Notes: a model not told the origin generated them from the sequence alone. Positions 43,846-52,528 are shown, numbered from the stretch's first letter. The stretch: DNA of 64,000 nucleotides from Myxococcales bacterium (GCA_016191815.1 JACPVI010000061.1:124001-188000); one strand, 5' to 3'. A program made the numbers and translations.

Positions 43846-45315
43846 ATGCTGGATAGGTCGGAAGCCCCGCAAGGCTGGCTCGTCTCGTTGCGGACGGACA
43901 ATGAACGCGGCAGCTGGGGCGACCTCAACCACTTTCTCAGCGATGTGACGAACTGTCCGAAACGGGAGGGCAGGTACGTTGTTGCGACTACGTGGGCCGG
44001 GAGGCACAACGTCCGGTTGGGTGTCCGGCCGCGTCCCGGGGACGGCATCGGTTTCTACTTTTCGTCGCGTTCCCGCACGCCGAGTGGGCCAGGCATCTAC
44101 GCCTTCGGAGAGCTTCGGAGGTGCCGCGAGGACGACGCCACCTCACAGACGCTCACCGTCGCCATTGACGAGGAGGCCCTGGGTCGGAATGTCGTGAACC
44201 CACTCCTACGCAGCAGGCACTCAGGCCTCTTCGAGCGCATCGGCATTCGACAGGGCCCAGTATTCGCGTGGTACCACGTCAAGCCCGATCTCTGGTGCCG
44301 CTTGCAACGCCTCGCCCTTGCCAAGGGCACGCTGGACCCCTGCGGGCTCTGGTCAACCCGGCACACCGGCGCGGCACGGGTGGAGAAGCTCTCCGTCGAG
44401 TGGCTTGCTTCGCATGGGGACGCGGTGGACCTCGTGTGGGTGTTGGCGGCATTCTGGGATGAGGAATTCCTGAGCACCTTCCTCCGGAGCCTTCCGAAGC
44501 CAATCTTCCGGCAGGGCTCGCTCTACTTCGAGCCGAAAATACAGATTCAGTTTTCGTTTGATGGGCTGCATTGCCCTCCCGAGTACAACGAGGCGCTGGG
44601 TCAACAACTGGAAGCTCGGCAAATCCACCCGCATCTTGAGCCTGGGAGGGCTATCCGTTCGTACAGCGTCAAACGCGCGCTCGGCATCGGCGACGACTCG
44701 GAGGGCCATGAGCGGGTCCCGGTCCACATCCGACCCCACTCAATAGAGACCTGCTTTGGGTATTGGGTCCCGGAGGCGTACCGGAGGGATCTCGAGGCGG
44801 CCATCGGTCGGGCGGGCGAATGCAAACGCGCCCGGCTGAACCAGATCCGCGACAGGCTCCACGAAAAGCCGCGTGGCGAGCTGCTGCTCAGGTACGAGGA
44901 GATGCTGCGCAGCGTGGAGAGCCTCGTTCGCGAGTTCGAGGCCCGGTTGCCGCGCGGGCTCAAGCCTTGGAATCGGCCGGACCCAGCGGATGCTCGCCGT
45001 GGATACGAAGTCTATCTCAAGCGACTGGATGCCAAGCTGAGCGACGAGGACTTCATGGATCGAGCGTCCAGGAAGCTCACGGACACTCCGATGCCGGAGA
45101 TCTGGGCGGATCCACTGGCTGCAGCTGAGTTCACCGACTCGTTCTTCGAATACGCCGAATGGGCGCTGGCCCAGAGTAGCTCCGGGGCTCTGCCTCTAAT
45201 CGTGCGCCAACTCCGACAAGAGGCGGGCTGGGGTGTGAACGACGACCAACAAGCTCTCCTGGAGAAGCTCAAGGCCCGCATCTCGAAGGGCTGGGACGAA
45301 GAAAGGGACTGGTGA
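43846..45315 (+). CDS. Hypothetical 489-aa protein with EVE/PUA-like N-terminal region
   Basis: The start at 43846 has GGAGGGG seven bases upstream. The first 120 residues (GWLVSLRTDNERGSWGDLNHFL, then RPRPGDGIGFYFSSRS and GIYAFGELRRC) follow the outline of EVE/PUA-like domains, which bind modified bases and are common in restriction-type defence proteins. The middle is unlike known families to my eye, and the last 150 residues are charged helices, probably coiled coil. It has no ATPase, nuclease or signal motif. Codon use is less GC-rich than in neighbours. Function is unknown; a modified-DNA sensor is a hypothesis from the fold outline and context only. Confidence 0.55.
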   Translation: MLDRSEAPQGWLVSLRTDNERGSWGDLNHFLSDVTNCPKREGRYVVATTWAGRHNVRLGVRPRPGDGIGFYFSSRSRTPSGPGIYAFGELRRCREDDATSQTLTVAIDEEALGRNVVNPLLRSRHSGLFERIGIRQGPVFAWYHVKPDLWCRLQRLALAKGTLDPCGLWSTRHTGAARVEKLSVEWLASHGDAVDLVWVLAAFWDEEFLSTFLRSLPKPIFRQGSLYFEPKIQIQFSFDGLHCPPEYNEALGQQLEARQIHPHLEPGRAIRSYSVKRALGIGDDSEGHERVPVHIRPHSIETCFGYWVPEAYRRDLEAAIGRAGECKRARLNQIRDRLHEKPRGELLLRYEEMLRSVESLVREFEARLPRGLKPWNRPDPADARRGYEVYLKRLDAKLSDEDFMDRASRKLTDTPMPEIWADPLAAAEFTDSFFEYAEWALAQSSSGALPLIVRQLRQEAGWGVNDDQQALLEKLKARISKGWDEERDW

Positions 45316-45449
45316 GCCTCGATTGGCGTGCAGCGCGCACCCTGCGGCTCGATAGTGCCCTTGGGCCCATGTGCCCAGCCCTGTGGCGCTGGTGCGACCT
45401 CCCGCGTGGCACTCGAGAGCCGGCCGGGGTTCGCGGTCGATTCTGAACG

Positions 45450-45647
45450 TCAGACCCGGCTGGTCGGGTCTTCCATGTCGATCTTCCCCTGGGAGGGCCC
45501 CAAGGGGATCGCGCACTGGTTGCACATCCAGAAGCTGATCACCATCCCGTTGGCGCCGTTGGAGGTGAACGTCGCCCCGGGCACCGCCGGCCCCTCCACC
45601 CGCTTGCACGCGATGCACTTGGTCGGCTTCGCCTTCTTCTCTGACAT
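45450..45647 (-). CDS. Small Cys-pair protein downstream of a cell-wall hydrolase
   Basis: A 65-aa protein with two Cys-x2-Cys pairs (TKCIACKRV and WMCNQCAIP), probably a zinc knuckle. It follows the peptidoglycan hydrolase gene by nine bases on the same strand. Lys-rich start, no signal peptide. The function is unknown. A hairpin (45452-45471) covers its stop codon. Confidence 0.65.
   Translation of the reverse strand: MSEKKAKPTKCIACKRVEGPAVPGATFTSNGANGMVISFWMCNQCAIPLGPSQGKIDMEDPTSRV
45452..45471 (-). terminator. Hairpin at the end of the hydrolase operon
   Basis: AGACCCG - GCTGGT - CGGGTCT: perfect 7-bp arms and a 6-base loop, overlapping the final codons and stop of the 65-aa gene. No T-run follows on the minus strand, so it may stabilise the 3' end rather than terminate on its own. 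Confidence 0.4.
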
Positions 45648-45656
45648 GGGCGAACT

Positions 45657-47051
45657 CTATCCGATCGCGACTTGATAGCCGCCGTTCGGGTTGGAACGGA
45701 TGAAGTGCGCCATCTGCTCCGGCGTCACGGTGCGCACGTTCTGGTCGGCGGGGTCCCGCACGATGAAGTTTCCCTGCGCGTCCAGCCCCGCCACCGCCAC
45801 GTAGTGGCCCGAGGTGCGCGATTCGTTCTGGTGCGGAGGCATCGCGAAGTAGTCGCCGTTCGCCACCACCATCTTCCCCGCCCGGAGCTGCTCGGCCATC
45901 CACTCCACCTGGGGGCCGGGGCCGCGCGTCTCCGCGCCCTTGCCCATCGCCTGGGCCATCGCCGCGATGCCGTTCACCCCGGTGCCGTTGGCGCCGGTGC
46001 CGCCGATCCGCCCCAGGTGGTTGATCAGCTCGGCGTCGGTCATCCCCGCGCCGTACCCGAACGCCCTCGCCAGCATCGCCATCGAGGTGGGACCGCAGTT
46101 GGCCGGTCCGTTGGAGTAGCCGCGCTCGGCTCCCGCCGGCCGATACTGGCTGATGAAGGGCACCTGGCTGCCGTCCACCTGGCCGCGATCGCCCACCTCC
46201 TCCACCTGCTGCGCCGGGCTCAGGTCCACCGGGTCCGGAAGCTGCGCCGGCGGCGAATAGGTGCTCTGGGCCGCGCCGGCCACTCCCGGCAACTTGAGCG
46301 TGTCGCCCGCGTAGATGAGGTTCGGGTCCTTGATCTGCGGGTTCATCGAGACGATCTGATTGATGATGTCCCAGTGCGAGCCCTGCATCCCCTGGGCTTT
46401 CAAGCGCGAGGCGATTCCCCACAAGGTGTCCCCGGACTGGATGCGGTAGCTGCCTCCGTCCACCGGCTGGCTGGCCGGGGCGTCGTCCGGCCTGGGAGGC
46501 GCCTGGCTGGGGACGTCGTTGTCCGGCACCGGCCCGTCCGCCGAGGGCGTCTGCCCGTTGGGGAATAGCTCAGCGATGTGGCCCTGGATGAGCTTCTGGT
46601 AGTTGTAGCCGGCCGAGTCGTTCATCGCCCCGCGGCCGCGGTGCCACTCCCGCGCCGCCGCGAAGCCGTCGCCGTGGGTCCTCGTCAGCTCGCCGATGGT
46701 CTTGGCCAGAAACTCCACCTGAAGCTCCGGCGGAATGGTGCGCGCGCCGGAGCCGCGGCCGACGTCCACTCCGGACCACTGCTCGAAGGAAGGCAGCAGC
46801 CCGTTGTCATCGAGACCGATCAGCCCGTGCCCGGTGCCGTCTTGGTGCACTCCGTAGTTCTTGAAGCCCGACTCCTGGGCGATGATCCCCGCGAGGATCT
46901 TCGGATCCGCCCCGTACTTCTCCGCGTACTTCTGGAGGTACGGCCAAAGCTGCTCCAAGGAGAGCTGCGCGTCCCGCCCCTGCGGCAAGGACTGCACCGG
47001 GGCTGCTTGCTGGCTCTGCGGGCGAGAAGTAACGGCGCCGATGCGGCTCAT
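45657..47051 (-). CDS. Multidomain peptidoglycan hydrolase: lytic-transglycosylase-like, LysM and C39-like peptidase
   Basis: A 464-aa protein from ATG 47051 with GGGAG upstream. Residues about 30-175 resemble a transglycosylase SLT/goose-lysozyme fold (AGIIAQESGFKNYG, the Glu as likely acid; HGLIGLDDNG). A LysM domain follows (YRIQSGDTLWGIASRL, NLIYAGDTLKLP). The C-terminal 160 residues are C39-like: Cys in GPANCGPTSMAML, His in SGHYVAVAGLD and Asp in FIVRDPA. No classical signal peptide is seen; such proteins can be exported by other routes, for example spore coat or secretion-system cargo. It is divergent from queE. Confidence 0.83.
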   Translation of the reverse strand: MSRIGAVTSRPQSQQAAPVQSLPQGRDAQLSLEQLWPYLQKYAEKYGADPKILAGIIAQESGFKNYGVHQDGTGHGLIGLDDNGLLPSFEQWSGVDVGRGSGARTIPPELQVEFLAKTIGELTRTHGDGFAAAREWHRGRGAMNDSAGYNYQKLIQGHIAELFPNGQTPSADGPVPDNDVPSQAPPRPDDAPASQPVDGGSYRIQSGDTLWGIASRLKAQGMQGSHWDIINQIVSMNPQIKDPNLIYAGDTLKLPGVAGAAQSTYSPPAQLPDPVDLSPAQQVEEVGDRGQVDGSQVPFISQYRPAGAERGYSNGPANCGPTSMAMLARAFGYGAGMTDAELINHLGRIGGTGANGTGVNGIAAMAQAMGKGAETRGPGPQVEWMAEQLRAGKMVVANGDYFAMPPHQNESRTSGHYVAVAGLDAQGNFIVRDPADQNVRTVTPEQMAHFIRSNPNGGYQVAIG

Positions 47052-47175
47052 GAGTGCTCCCGGGCAGGCGGCCCCCTTGTCAAATGCCGCCTGTCTCGAT
47101 TTTCGCCCAGGCCGAGAAACAGTTGCCGAAGAATCTTGCCAGCAAATCAGCGGAGTTGGGGTTAAGGAGCGCCCG
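47052..47175. promoter_or_regulatory. Divergent promoter region between the hydrolase gene and queE
   Basis: A 124-base gap. AAGGAG lies seven bases before the queE ATG. No preQ1 riboswitch-like stem or clear -35/-10 pair was recognised. Confidence 0.35.
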
Positions 47176-47823
47176 ATGAGCTCGGTGGTGGTGAGCGAGG
47201 TCTTCCTCTCCTTGCAAGGCGAGTCCACGAACCAGGGAAAGCTCTGCGCCTTCGTCAGGCTGACCGGCTGCAACCTCAGATGTCGCTGGTGCGACACCGA
47301 GTACGCCTTCACCGGCGGGGAGCGGATGGAAGTGGGCGAGGTGGTGGCGAAGGTGAAGGCGCTCGGGGTGCCGATGGTGGAGGTGACCGGCGGCGAGCCC
47401 TTGCTGCAGCCAGGGGTCTACCCGCTCATGCGGGCGCTGTTGGCCTTGGGCCTCACGGTGCTCTTGGAGACCTCGGGCTCGATCGACGTGCGGGAGGTTC
47501 CTGCCGGGGTGCGGAAGATAGTGGACCTCAAGGCGCCCTCTTCGGGCGAGTGCGAGCGAAACGACTTTCGGGTGCTGGACTCGATGGGAGCCGGCGACGA
47601 ATTGAAGCTGGTGCTCGGCTCCCGCGAGGACTACGAGTGGTGCAAGCGGACCCTCCTCGAGCGCGGGCTGCTCGGGCGGCCGTTCGAGGTGCTGCTCTCG
47701 GCGGTCCACGGCGAGCTGCCGCCGGACCAGCTGGCCTCGTGGATCATCGAGGACAAGCTGCCGGTGCGGCTGCAGCTTCAGCAGCACAAGCTTCTGTGGC
47801 CCGAGCGGAGCCGAGGGGTGTGA
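47176..47823 (+). CDS. queE: 7-carboxy-7-deazaguanine synthase QueE (radical SAM)
   Basis: A 215-aa protein from ATG 47176 with AAGGAG upstream. The N-terminus SEVFLSLQGEST is typical of QueE, followed by the radical-SAM cluster motif GCNLRCRWCD (CxxxCxxC) and the TGGEP box (VTGGEPLLQPG). It converts 6-carboxytetrahydropterin to 7-carboxy-7-deazaguanine in the queuosine/7-deazaguanine pathway, in the cytoplasm with a [4Fe-4S] cluster, SAM and Mg2+. Other que genes are not adjacent. The length is normal. Confidence 0.93.
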   Translation: MSSVVVSEVFLSLQGESTNQGKLCAFVRLTGCNLRCRWCDTEYAFTGGERMEVGEVVAKVKALGVPMVEVTGGEPLLQPGVYPLMRALLALGLTVLLETSGSIDVREVPAGVRKIVDLKAPSSGECERNDFRVLDSMGAGDELKLVLGSREDYEWCKRTLLERGLLGRPFEVLLSAVHGELPPDQLASWIIEDKLPVRLQLQQHKLLWPERSRGV

Positions 47824-47908
47824 GGAGCACGCGCCTCGAGCTCAGGTGACTCGAGGAGCCGGGGCTGACCGGCGGCGGAACAGCCGGGCGATCTGCTAGG
47901 AAGCGGCC

Positions 47909-49909
47909 GTGCGACTGGGCTGCCTCCAGCTCTTCCTCTTGCTCGCGCTCGGTGGGTGCGGGCCGAGGCCTCCCTCGAACCTGCCGCCGCTGGAGCTGTT
48001 GCCTGGCTGCCAGCCCCTGCTGGCCGGGCACGACTGCCACCTGCCCTTCCCGTCCGACTTCTTCCGCACGGAGGACGCGCTGCTTCCCTCCGGCTTCCGG
48101 ATCGCCGCCCGCGGAGCGGCCAAGCCCCGCACCTCCACCGGACTCAACGCCGACGTCACCGACTGGCGGCCGGCGGACGGCTTCTCGAGCCTCCCCACCT
48201 TGGTGGCGGTGTTGCCGAGCGCGGTTTCTCCGGCGGGGCTGGTCGGAGTGCTGGATGCCCCCGAGGCCAGCCTTGGACCCGATAGCCCCGTGCTCCTCCT
48301 GGAGGCCGAGACCAACTCGCCCCTGCCTCACTTCACCGACCTCGATCCGCGGGCGACCGAGCCCACCCGACAGGCGATCGTCATCCACCCCATCGTCCGG
48401 CTCGAGGCGAGGACCCGATACGTGGTGGGCATCCACGGCCTCCGGCAGCCGGACGGCGAGTTGGCTCCGGCTCCGGAAGGTTTTCGGCGGCTGCGCGACC
48501 GGCAGTCGGCCGGCGACCCTGCCCTCAAGTCGCTGCAAGCCCGCTTCGACGAGCAAGTCTTCCCGGTGCTGGAGGCGGCGGGGCTGCAGCGGAGCCAGCT
48601 CCAGCTGGCCTGGGACTTCACCACCGGGAGCGAGGAGCACGTCTTGGGCGACATGCTCCGGGTTCGCGAGCTGGCGCTGGCCGCGCTCGCCTCCAGTCCG
48701 CCCAAGGTGAAAGTCGAGTCGGTGGAGGAGGCCCCTGAGCCAGGAGTGTGGAGACTGGTCCGGGGCACGGTGGAGGCGCCGCTCTTTCTGGATGATCCGG
48801 GCTCCGGCGGACGACTGATCCGCGGTGGGGACGGCCGGGTGGAGCAAAGCGGCACCGCCGCGGTCCCCTTCCTCGCGCTCGTCCCGGTGGCGGTTCGAGA
48901 TCAGTTCGGCCCCGGCCGCCCGCTCGCCTACGGTCACGGCTTCTTCGGCGGCAGGGACGAAATCGAGGGCAACGACAGCGTCACCGCCATCGCCAACCGC
49001 CTCGGCGCGGTGGTGTTCTCCATCGACTGGTGGGGGATGTCGCGGGTGGACCTGCTCGCGCTGGCCGACGCGGCGCTGGCCCGGCCGTTCGAGGTCGCCG
49101 CGTTCACCGACCGGGTCCATCAGGCGATGGCCAACTGGCTGGCGATGACCTCCGCCATCCGAGGCCCACTCCGGGAAGAGCCGGCCTTCCGGCGGCCGGC
49201 GAGCCCGGGCGCTCCCGGGGTCTCCACCGACGCGAGCGGCCAGAGCAACGCGGGCCATACGTTGCTGGAGCCTGGGGCCCCCTACTTCCTCGGCATCAGC
49301 CAGGGACACATCCTCGGCGGGACTCTCGCCGCGCTCAATCCCGACTTCCGCCGCATCTGCCTGAACGTGGGCGGCGCCGGATTGACCCACATGATGTTTC
49401 GCGCGCGGCCGTTCGTGGACCTCGTCTCCATCCTGGAGAAGGGGAACAAGGACCCTCTGGAGCAGCAGAAGTTCGCCGCCACCTTGCAGGTCCACCTGGA
49501 CCGGATTGACCCGGGCTTCTGGGCCTCGCGGGTGCTCGCCGAGCCGCTGCCGGGAAGCCCTTCTGACCGCCGCCTGCTCCTGCAGGTTGGCCTGGGCGAC
49601 ACCGAAGTCCCCAACCTCGGCAGCTTCCTCCATGCGCGGCTCCTCGGGGTGCCCGTGCTCACGCCCAGCCCCTCACAGGTGTACGGGCTTTACGAGGTGC
49701 CGTCTCCGCACCAGGGCTCGGCGATGGAGCTGTTCGACTTCGGCATCGACCTCGACGCGGCCTACCGCAGCGCCTGGCCTCCGGAGAGTGAGAACCCGGT
49801 GCACGAGGGAGTGCGCCGCCTCGACGCCGCCATCGAGCAGATGGACCTCTTCTTCCGGCCCGAGGGGAGAATCGTCCGCACCTGCGCAGGGGTGTGCGAT
49901 CCTGGCTGA
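47909..49909 (+). CDS. Large lipoprotein with alpha/beta-hydrolase-like features
   Basis: A 666-aa protein with a GTG start and lipoprotein signal (LGCLQLFLLLALGGCG, lipobox LGGC). The sequence contains a hydrolase-type nucleophile elbow GISQGHILGG, a region PLAYGHGFFGG reminiscent of the oxyanion strand, and a late His (YEVPSPHQGSAM) that could complete a triad. Its length and N-terminal half do not fit a simple lipase, so it may be an outer-membrane esterase or lipase with an extra domain. It probably stands in its own unit after queE. The function is inferred from motif shapes only. Confidence 0.7.
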   Translation: MRLGCLQLFLLLALGGCGPRPPSNLPPLELLPGCQPLLAGHDCHLPFPSDFFRTEDALLPSGFRIAARGAAKPRTSTGLNADVTDWRPADGFSSLPTLVAVLPSAVSPAGLVGVLDAPEASLGPDSPVLLLEAETNSPLPHFTDLDPRATEPTRQAIVIHPIVRLEARTRYVVGIHGLRQPDGELAPAPEGFRRLRDRQSAGDPALKSLQARFDEQVFPVLEAAGLQRSQLQLAWDFTTGSEEHVLGDMLRVRELALAALASSPPKVKVESVEEAPEPGVWRLVRGTVEAPLFLDDPGSGGRLIRGGDGRVEQSGTAAVPFLALVPVAVRDQFGPGRPLAYGHGFFGGRDEIEGNDSVTAIANRLGAVVFSIDWWGMSRVDLLALADAALARPFEVAAFTDRVHQAMANWLAMTSAIRGPLREEPAFRRPASPGAPGVSTDASGQSNAGHTLLEPGAPYFLGISQGHILGGTLAALNPDFRRICLNVGGAGLTHMMFRARPFVDLVSILEKGNKDPLEQQKFAATLQVHLDRIDPGFWASRVLAEPLPGSPSDRRLLLQVGLGDTEVPNLGSFLHARLLGVPVLTPSPSQVYGLYEVPSPHQGSAMELFDFGIDLDAAYRSAWPPESENPVHEGVRRLDAAIEQMDLFFRPEGRIVRTCAGVCDPG

Positions 49910-49982
49910 GCGCGCGCTGCCAACCCCCTCAGCGCCGCCATTGCCGCTGGGCGCGGCGCCCTCATCGCACTACATTCTCGCC

Positions 49983-50603
49983 ATGCCCGATCTGATTCCC
50001 AAAGCGCCCGTCAGCGACGAATCACTGATGGACCACATCGTCGTGCTGCACGATGTGCCCTGGGAGACGTACGAGGCAGTCCTGGCTGCGCGCGGCGACA
50101 AGTCTGCTCCGCGCATCAATTACCTGGAGGGGGAGCTCGAAATCATGAGCCCATCGATTTTTCACGAAAAGATCGGGCGAATGATCGACGCGCTGCTGCG
50201 AGTCTGGGCCGACGTGATGGATGCGAGCCTCAATTCCTTCGGCTCCTGGACCATCAAGATGCGCCGCCACAAGCGCGGAGCCGAGGCAGACAATTGCTAC
50301 CTCCTGGGAAGAGACGAAGACGACCGCCCCGCCAGACCCGATCTTGCCATCGAGGTCGAGTGGACCCCCGGCGGCGTCGAAAAGCTGGAGGTCTGGCGCG
50401 TGCTTGGGGTGCCGGAGATCTGGTTCTGGCGGAGGGGCTCTTTCGAAGTCTTTGTACTCCGCGACGCCGAGTACCACGCAGTGAAGCGCAGCGTGCTCCT
50501 TCCCGAGCTGGACGTGCGCCTGCTGGCCAAGTTCGTGCGCCGGAAGGACCAGATCCAAGCGCTACGTGAATACCGAGCCGCGCTTCGCCGGCGTAGGCAT
50601 TGA
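49983..50603 (+). CDS. Uma2-family (DUF820) putative endonuclease
   Basis: A 206-aa protein from ATG 49983. Uma2 hallmarks are INYLEGELEIMSPS near the N-terminus, HEKIGRMIDALLRVW and PDLAIEVEWTPG, the last being the PD-(D/E)xK-like active site with Glu residues, then VLGVPEIWFW. Family members are widespread in cyanobacteria and myxobacteria and are predicted Mg2+-dependent nucleases of unknown target. No partner gene is coupled. It appears complete. Confidence 0.85.
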   Translation: MPDLIPKAPVSDESLMDHIVVLHDVPWETYEAVLAARGDKSAPRINYLEGELEIMSPSIFHEKIGRMIDALLRVWADVMDASLNSFGSWTIKMRRHKRGAEADNCYLLGRDEDDRPARPDLAIEVEWTPGGVEKLEVWRVLGVPEIWFWRRGSFEVFVLRDAEYHAVKRSVLLPELDVRLLAKFVRRKDQIQALREYRAALRRRRH

Positions 50604-50666
50604 CCGCGCTGTCGCTCACTCACACGCGGGGGTGCAGCATCTTCCAGTGCGACCTTGCGGAAGAGG

Positions 50667-51134
50667 CTACCGGATGGCGAGCGACATCAACCCCAGGAAC
50701 GCCGAAATCGCCGCCATCACCACGTCCGCCCATCCCAAGTACACCGCCGCGTCCGCGTAGATTCTCCCCTTCCTGGCCGCCTCGCCGGTGCGCACCTTGG
50801 CGCGCTCCTGGTAGCCCATCACCATTCCGGCCACCCCTGGTGCGTAGGCCGGCATCACGAAGAGCGGTCCCCCCTTCACCTCGGTGGCCAAGAGGACGGC
50901 GGCGGCGACGAGCCCGTAGAAGCCGAGCACCGCGGAGGCCGTGGCGAGCGCCACCGCCACCAGCGAGCGCCGCGACTCCGGCCGGAGCACCACCTTGAGG
51001 CAGTCCTCGCAGTAGGGCTCGTCCGCGTGGAGCTGGATGCACTCTCCACAGAGGAAGCCGCCACACCTTCGGCACAGCTCCACCGCCGCATCCGAGGGAT
51101 GGCGCGCACAGCGCCCGGTGACGGGTACCGCCAT
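50667..51134 (-). CDS. Membrane protein with N-terminal B-box-like zinc motif
   Basis: A 155-aa protein. The N-terminus has a zinc-binding B-box-like pattern (CARHPSDAAVELCRRCGGFLCGECI, with later CEDCL). Three hydrophobic segments follow (LVAVALATASAVLGFYGLVAAAVLL near the centre, two more at the end). It is the last gene of a three-gene set with 51138 and 51383, separated from the previous stop by three bases. The function is unknown; the Cys-rich head would be cytoplasmic. Confidence 0.75.
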   Translation of the reverse strand: MAVPVTGRCARHPSDAAVELCRRCGGFLCGECIQLHADEPYCEDCLKVVLRPESRRSLVAVALATASAVLGFYGLVAAAVLLATEVKGGPLFVMPAYAPGVAGMVMGYQERAKVRTGEAARKGRIYADAAVYLGWADVVMAAISAFLGLMSLAIR

Positions 51135-51137
51135 CTC

Positions 51138-51386
51138 CTACCGGCTCGCGGCGAGCGGCGCGGCCAAGCCCTTGAGCACCACCCCCAGCACGAAGGCGCC
51201 TAGCCAGCCGGCGAGGATGAGCCCTTTGTACCGATGCTCGAACTGGGTGAAGCCGTAGTAGACGTTGTAGCAAGGGATGCAGAGCACCATGAAGCCGGTG
51301 CCCACGCTCCGGCGGAAGGCGTGGATGAGCACGAAGGCGTAGCAGACCACCGCCAAGAGCAGGCTCAACAGTGCCAGCACCGTCAC
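51138..51386 (-). CDS. Small membrane protein in the DUF2752 operon
   Basis: An 82-aa protein with GTG start at 51386 that overlaps the stop of the DUF2752 gene (GTGA). Two or three hydrophobic segments (VLALLSLLLAVVCYAFVLIH, FMVLCIPCYNVYYGF, GWLGAFVLGVVLKG). It has no known motif. It is probably an integral inner-membrane protein made together with its neighbours. Confidence 0.7.
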   Translation of the reverse strand: MTVLALLSLLLAVVCYAFVLIHAFRRSVGTGFMVLCIPCYNVYYGFTQFEHRYKGLILAGWLGAFVLGVVLKGLAAPLAASR

Positions 51387-51820
51387 GGAAACACCTCGCC
51401 CCGAACCAGGAAGGCGGCGAACCGCAGCATCCCGAAGCCCAAGAAGGCCGCCAGCGAAACCCCGTAGGCCCTTCCCACCGCGCTCCCGCGGGCGGCGAGC
51501 CAACGCTCAGCGCTCTCCCGCATTCGGTCCGGGAGCAGCGCCGACGCCCCCAGCGCCAGGAAGAGCGGATAGAGGAGCAGCGCGAACGGGTTGGCCCCGG
51601 CGGCGGTGGCCAAGTCCCCTTGGGAGAGGGCGATGAAGGCCCTGGTCATCCCGCAGCCCGGGCAAGGAAGGCCGGTGACCGAGTGCAGCCAGCAGAGGTC
51701 CACCCCCACTCCGGAGAAAGGCAGCACCAGCGAGGAGGCGATGGCGAAGAGTGCCAAGTAGCGCGTGCGCTGGTCGGTGAGCGCTCCCAGCCACCACTCG
51801 AGTCTCCGCCGCCCAGGCAC
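51383..51820 (-). CDS. DUF2752 membrane protein
   Basis: A 145-aa protein. The GTG at 51820 is chosen because GGGAG sits five bases upstream, giving a compact protein; a longer reading from 51883 is less likely. The family motif is CWLHSVTGLPCPGCGMTRAF, with Cys pairs and a Pro-Gly-Cys core, followed by GDLATAAGANPFAL. Three hydrophobic segments are visible. DUF2752 proteins are of unknown function; the Cys motif suggests metal or redox binding at the membrane. It is coupled to two more membrane genes. Confidence 0.85.
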   Translation of the reverse strand: MPGRRRLEWWLGALTDQRTRYLALFAIASSLVLPFSGVGVDLCWLHSVTGLPCPGCGMTRAFIALSQGDLATAAGANPFALLLYPLFLALGASALLPDRMRESAERWLAARGSAVGRAYGVSLAAFLGFGMLRFAAFLVRGEVFP

Positions 51821-51908
51821 GTTTTCTCCCTCGCGAAGGGCGTCGCATACTAGGGAGTCATATTTCACCGCGTCAACGCGCATCGCGCTGGCGCCGCCGG
51901 AGGACACC

Positions 51909-52232
51909 TTGGCCACTTTCAAGAGGCTGCTCGCATTCCTGCTGGGAGGGGCGATTCTGGGTGCGGTGGTGGCGTCGCTCGTCGCCCCGGGGCTGATCAG
52001 CTGGTACAACACCCCGGGGGCGATGGTGCCGCCCGGCTTCGACCTCTCCCCCTTCGCCCGGCAGGTGACCAACGCGCTGCTTCGGGCCCAGCTCATCGGC
52101 GCGGGGGTGGGGGCGGCCGCCGCGGCGGCCCTGGCGGTGTTCGTGTTCCGGGCCAAGAAGAAGGCTGAGGCGCCGCTTCCGGCCACGCCCGCCCCGGTCA
52201 AGGCGGCGCAGCCGGCGGATCCGCCGATGTGA
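51909..52232 (+). CDS. Small two-helix membrane protein
   Basis: A 107-aa protein from TTG 51909 with GGAGG upstream. Two hydrophobic segments (LAFLLGGAILGAVVASLVAPG and IGAGVGAAAAAALAVFVF) surround a short loop. A Lys/Ala/Pro-rich tail ends the protein. No family was recognised. It is convergent with the heavy-metal-binding gene, seven bases away. Confidence 0.6.
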   Translation: MATFKRLLAFLLGGAILGAVVASLVAPGLISWYNTPGAMVPPGFDLSPFARQVTNALLRAQLIGAGVGAAAAAALAVFVFRAKKKAEAPLPATPAPVKAAQPADPPM

Positions 52233-52239
52233 GCGGGCG

Positions 52240-52506
52240 CTACTTCTTCAGCTTGAAGCCGGCCGTGGCGACCGCCTTCTCCAGTTGCTCGGCCTTCACC
52301 TTGGCGTCGTCGTAGGTGACTTCGGTGGTGCCCTTGCCGAGGTCGGTCTTCACCGATTTCACCCCGGTGACCTTCTTCAGCTCGGCCTCGGTCTTGTCCG
52401 AGCAGCCGCCGCAGTGCCAGCCCTCCACCTTGAGGGTGGTGGTGACTTCCTTGGCGAGCGCCGCGGTGGACAGCGACAGGGCGAGGGCGATGACCAGCTT
52501 CTTCAT
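52240..52506 (-). CDS. Secreted heavy-metal-associated (HMA) domain protein
   Basis: An 88-aa protein with a signal peptide (KKLVIALALSLSTAALA) and an HMA fold with CxxC in GWHCGGCSDKTEAEL. It would bind Cu(I) or Zn(II) in the periplasm and could hand it to a P-type ATPase or oxidase. Such stand-alone periplasmic metallochaperones are related to MerP. It is followed upstream on the same strand by a thioredoxin-like gene after 22 bases. Confidence 0.88.
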   Translation of the reverse strand: MKKLVIALALSLSTAALAKEVTTTLKVEGWHCGGCSDKTEAELKKVTGVKSVKTDLGKGTTEVTYDDAKVKAEQLEKAVATAGFKLKK

Positions 52507-52528
52507 GACTCCTCCAGTTGGCTCCGGC

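Noticed and set aside
47744-49633. 629-codon minus-strand reading opposite the lipase-like lipoprotein
   Set aside because: No motifs; the plus-strand gene has a lipobox and coherent sequence.
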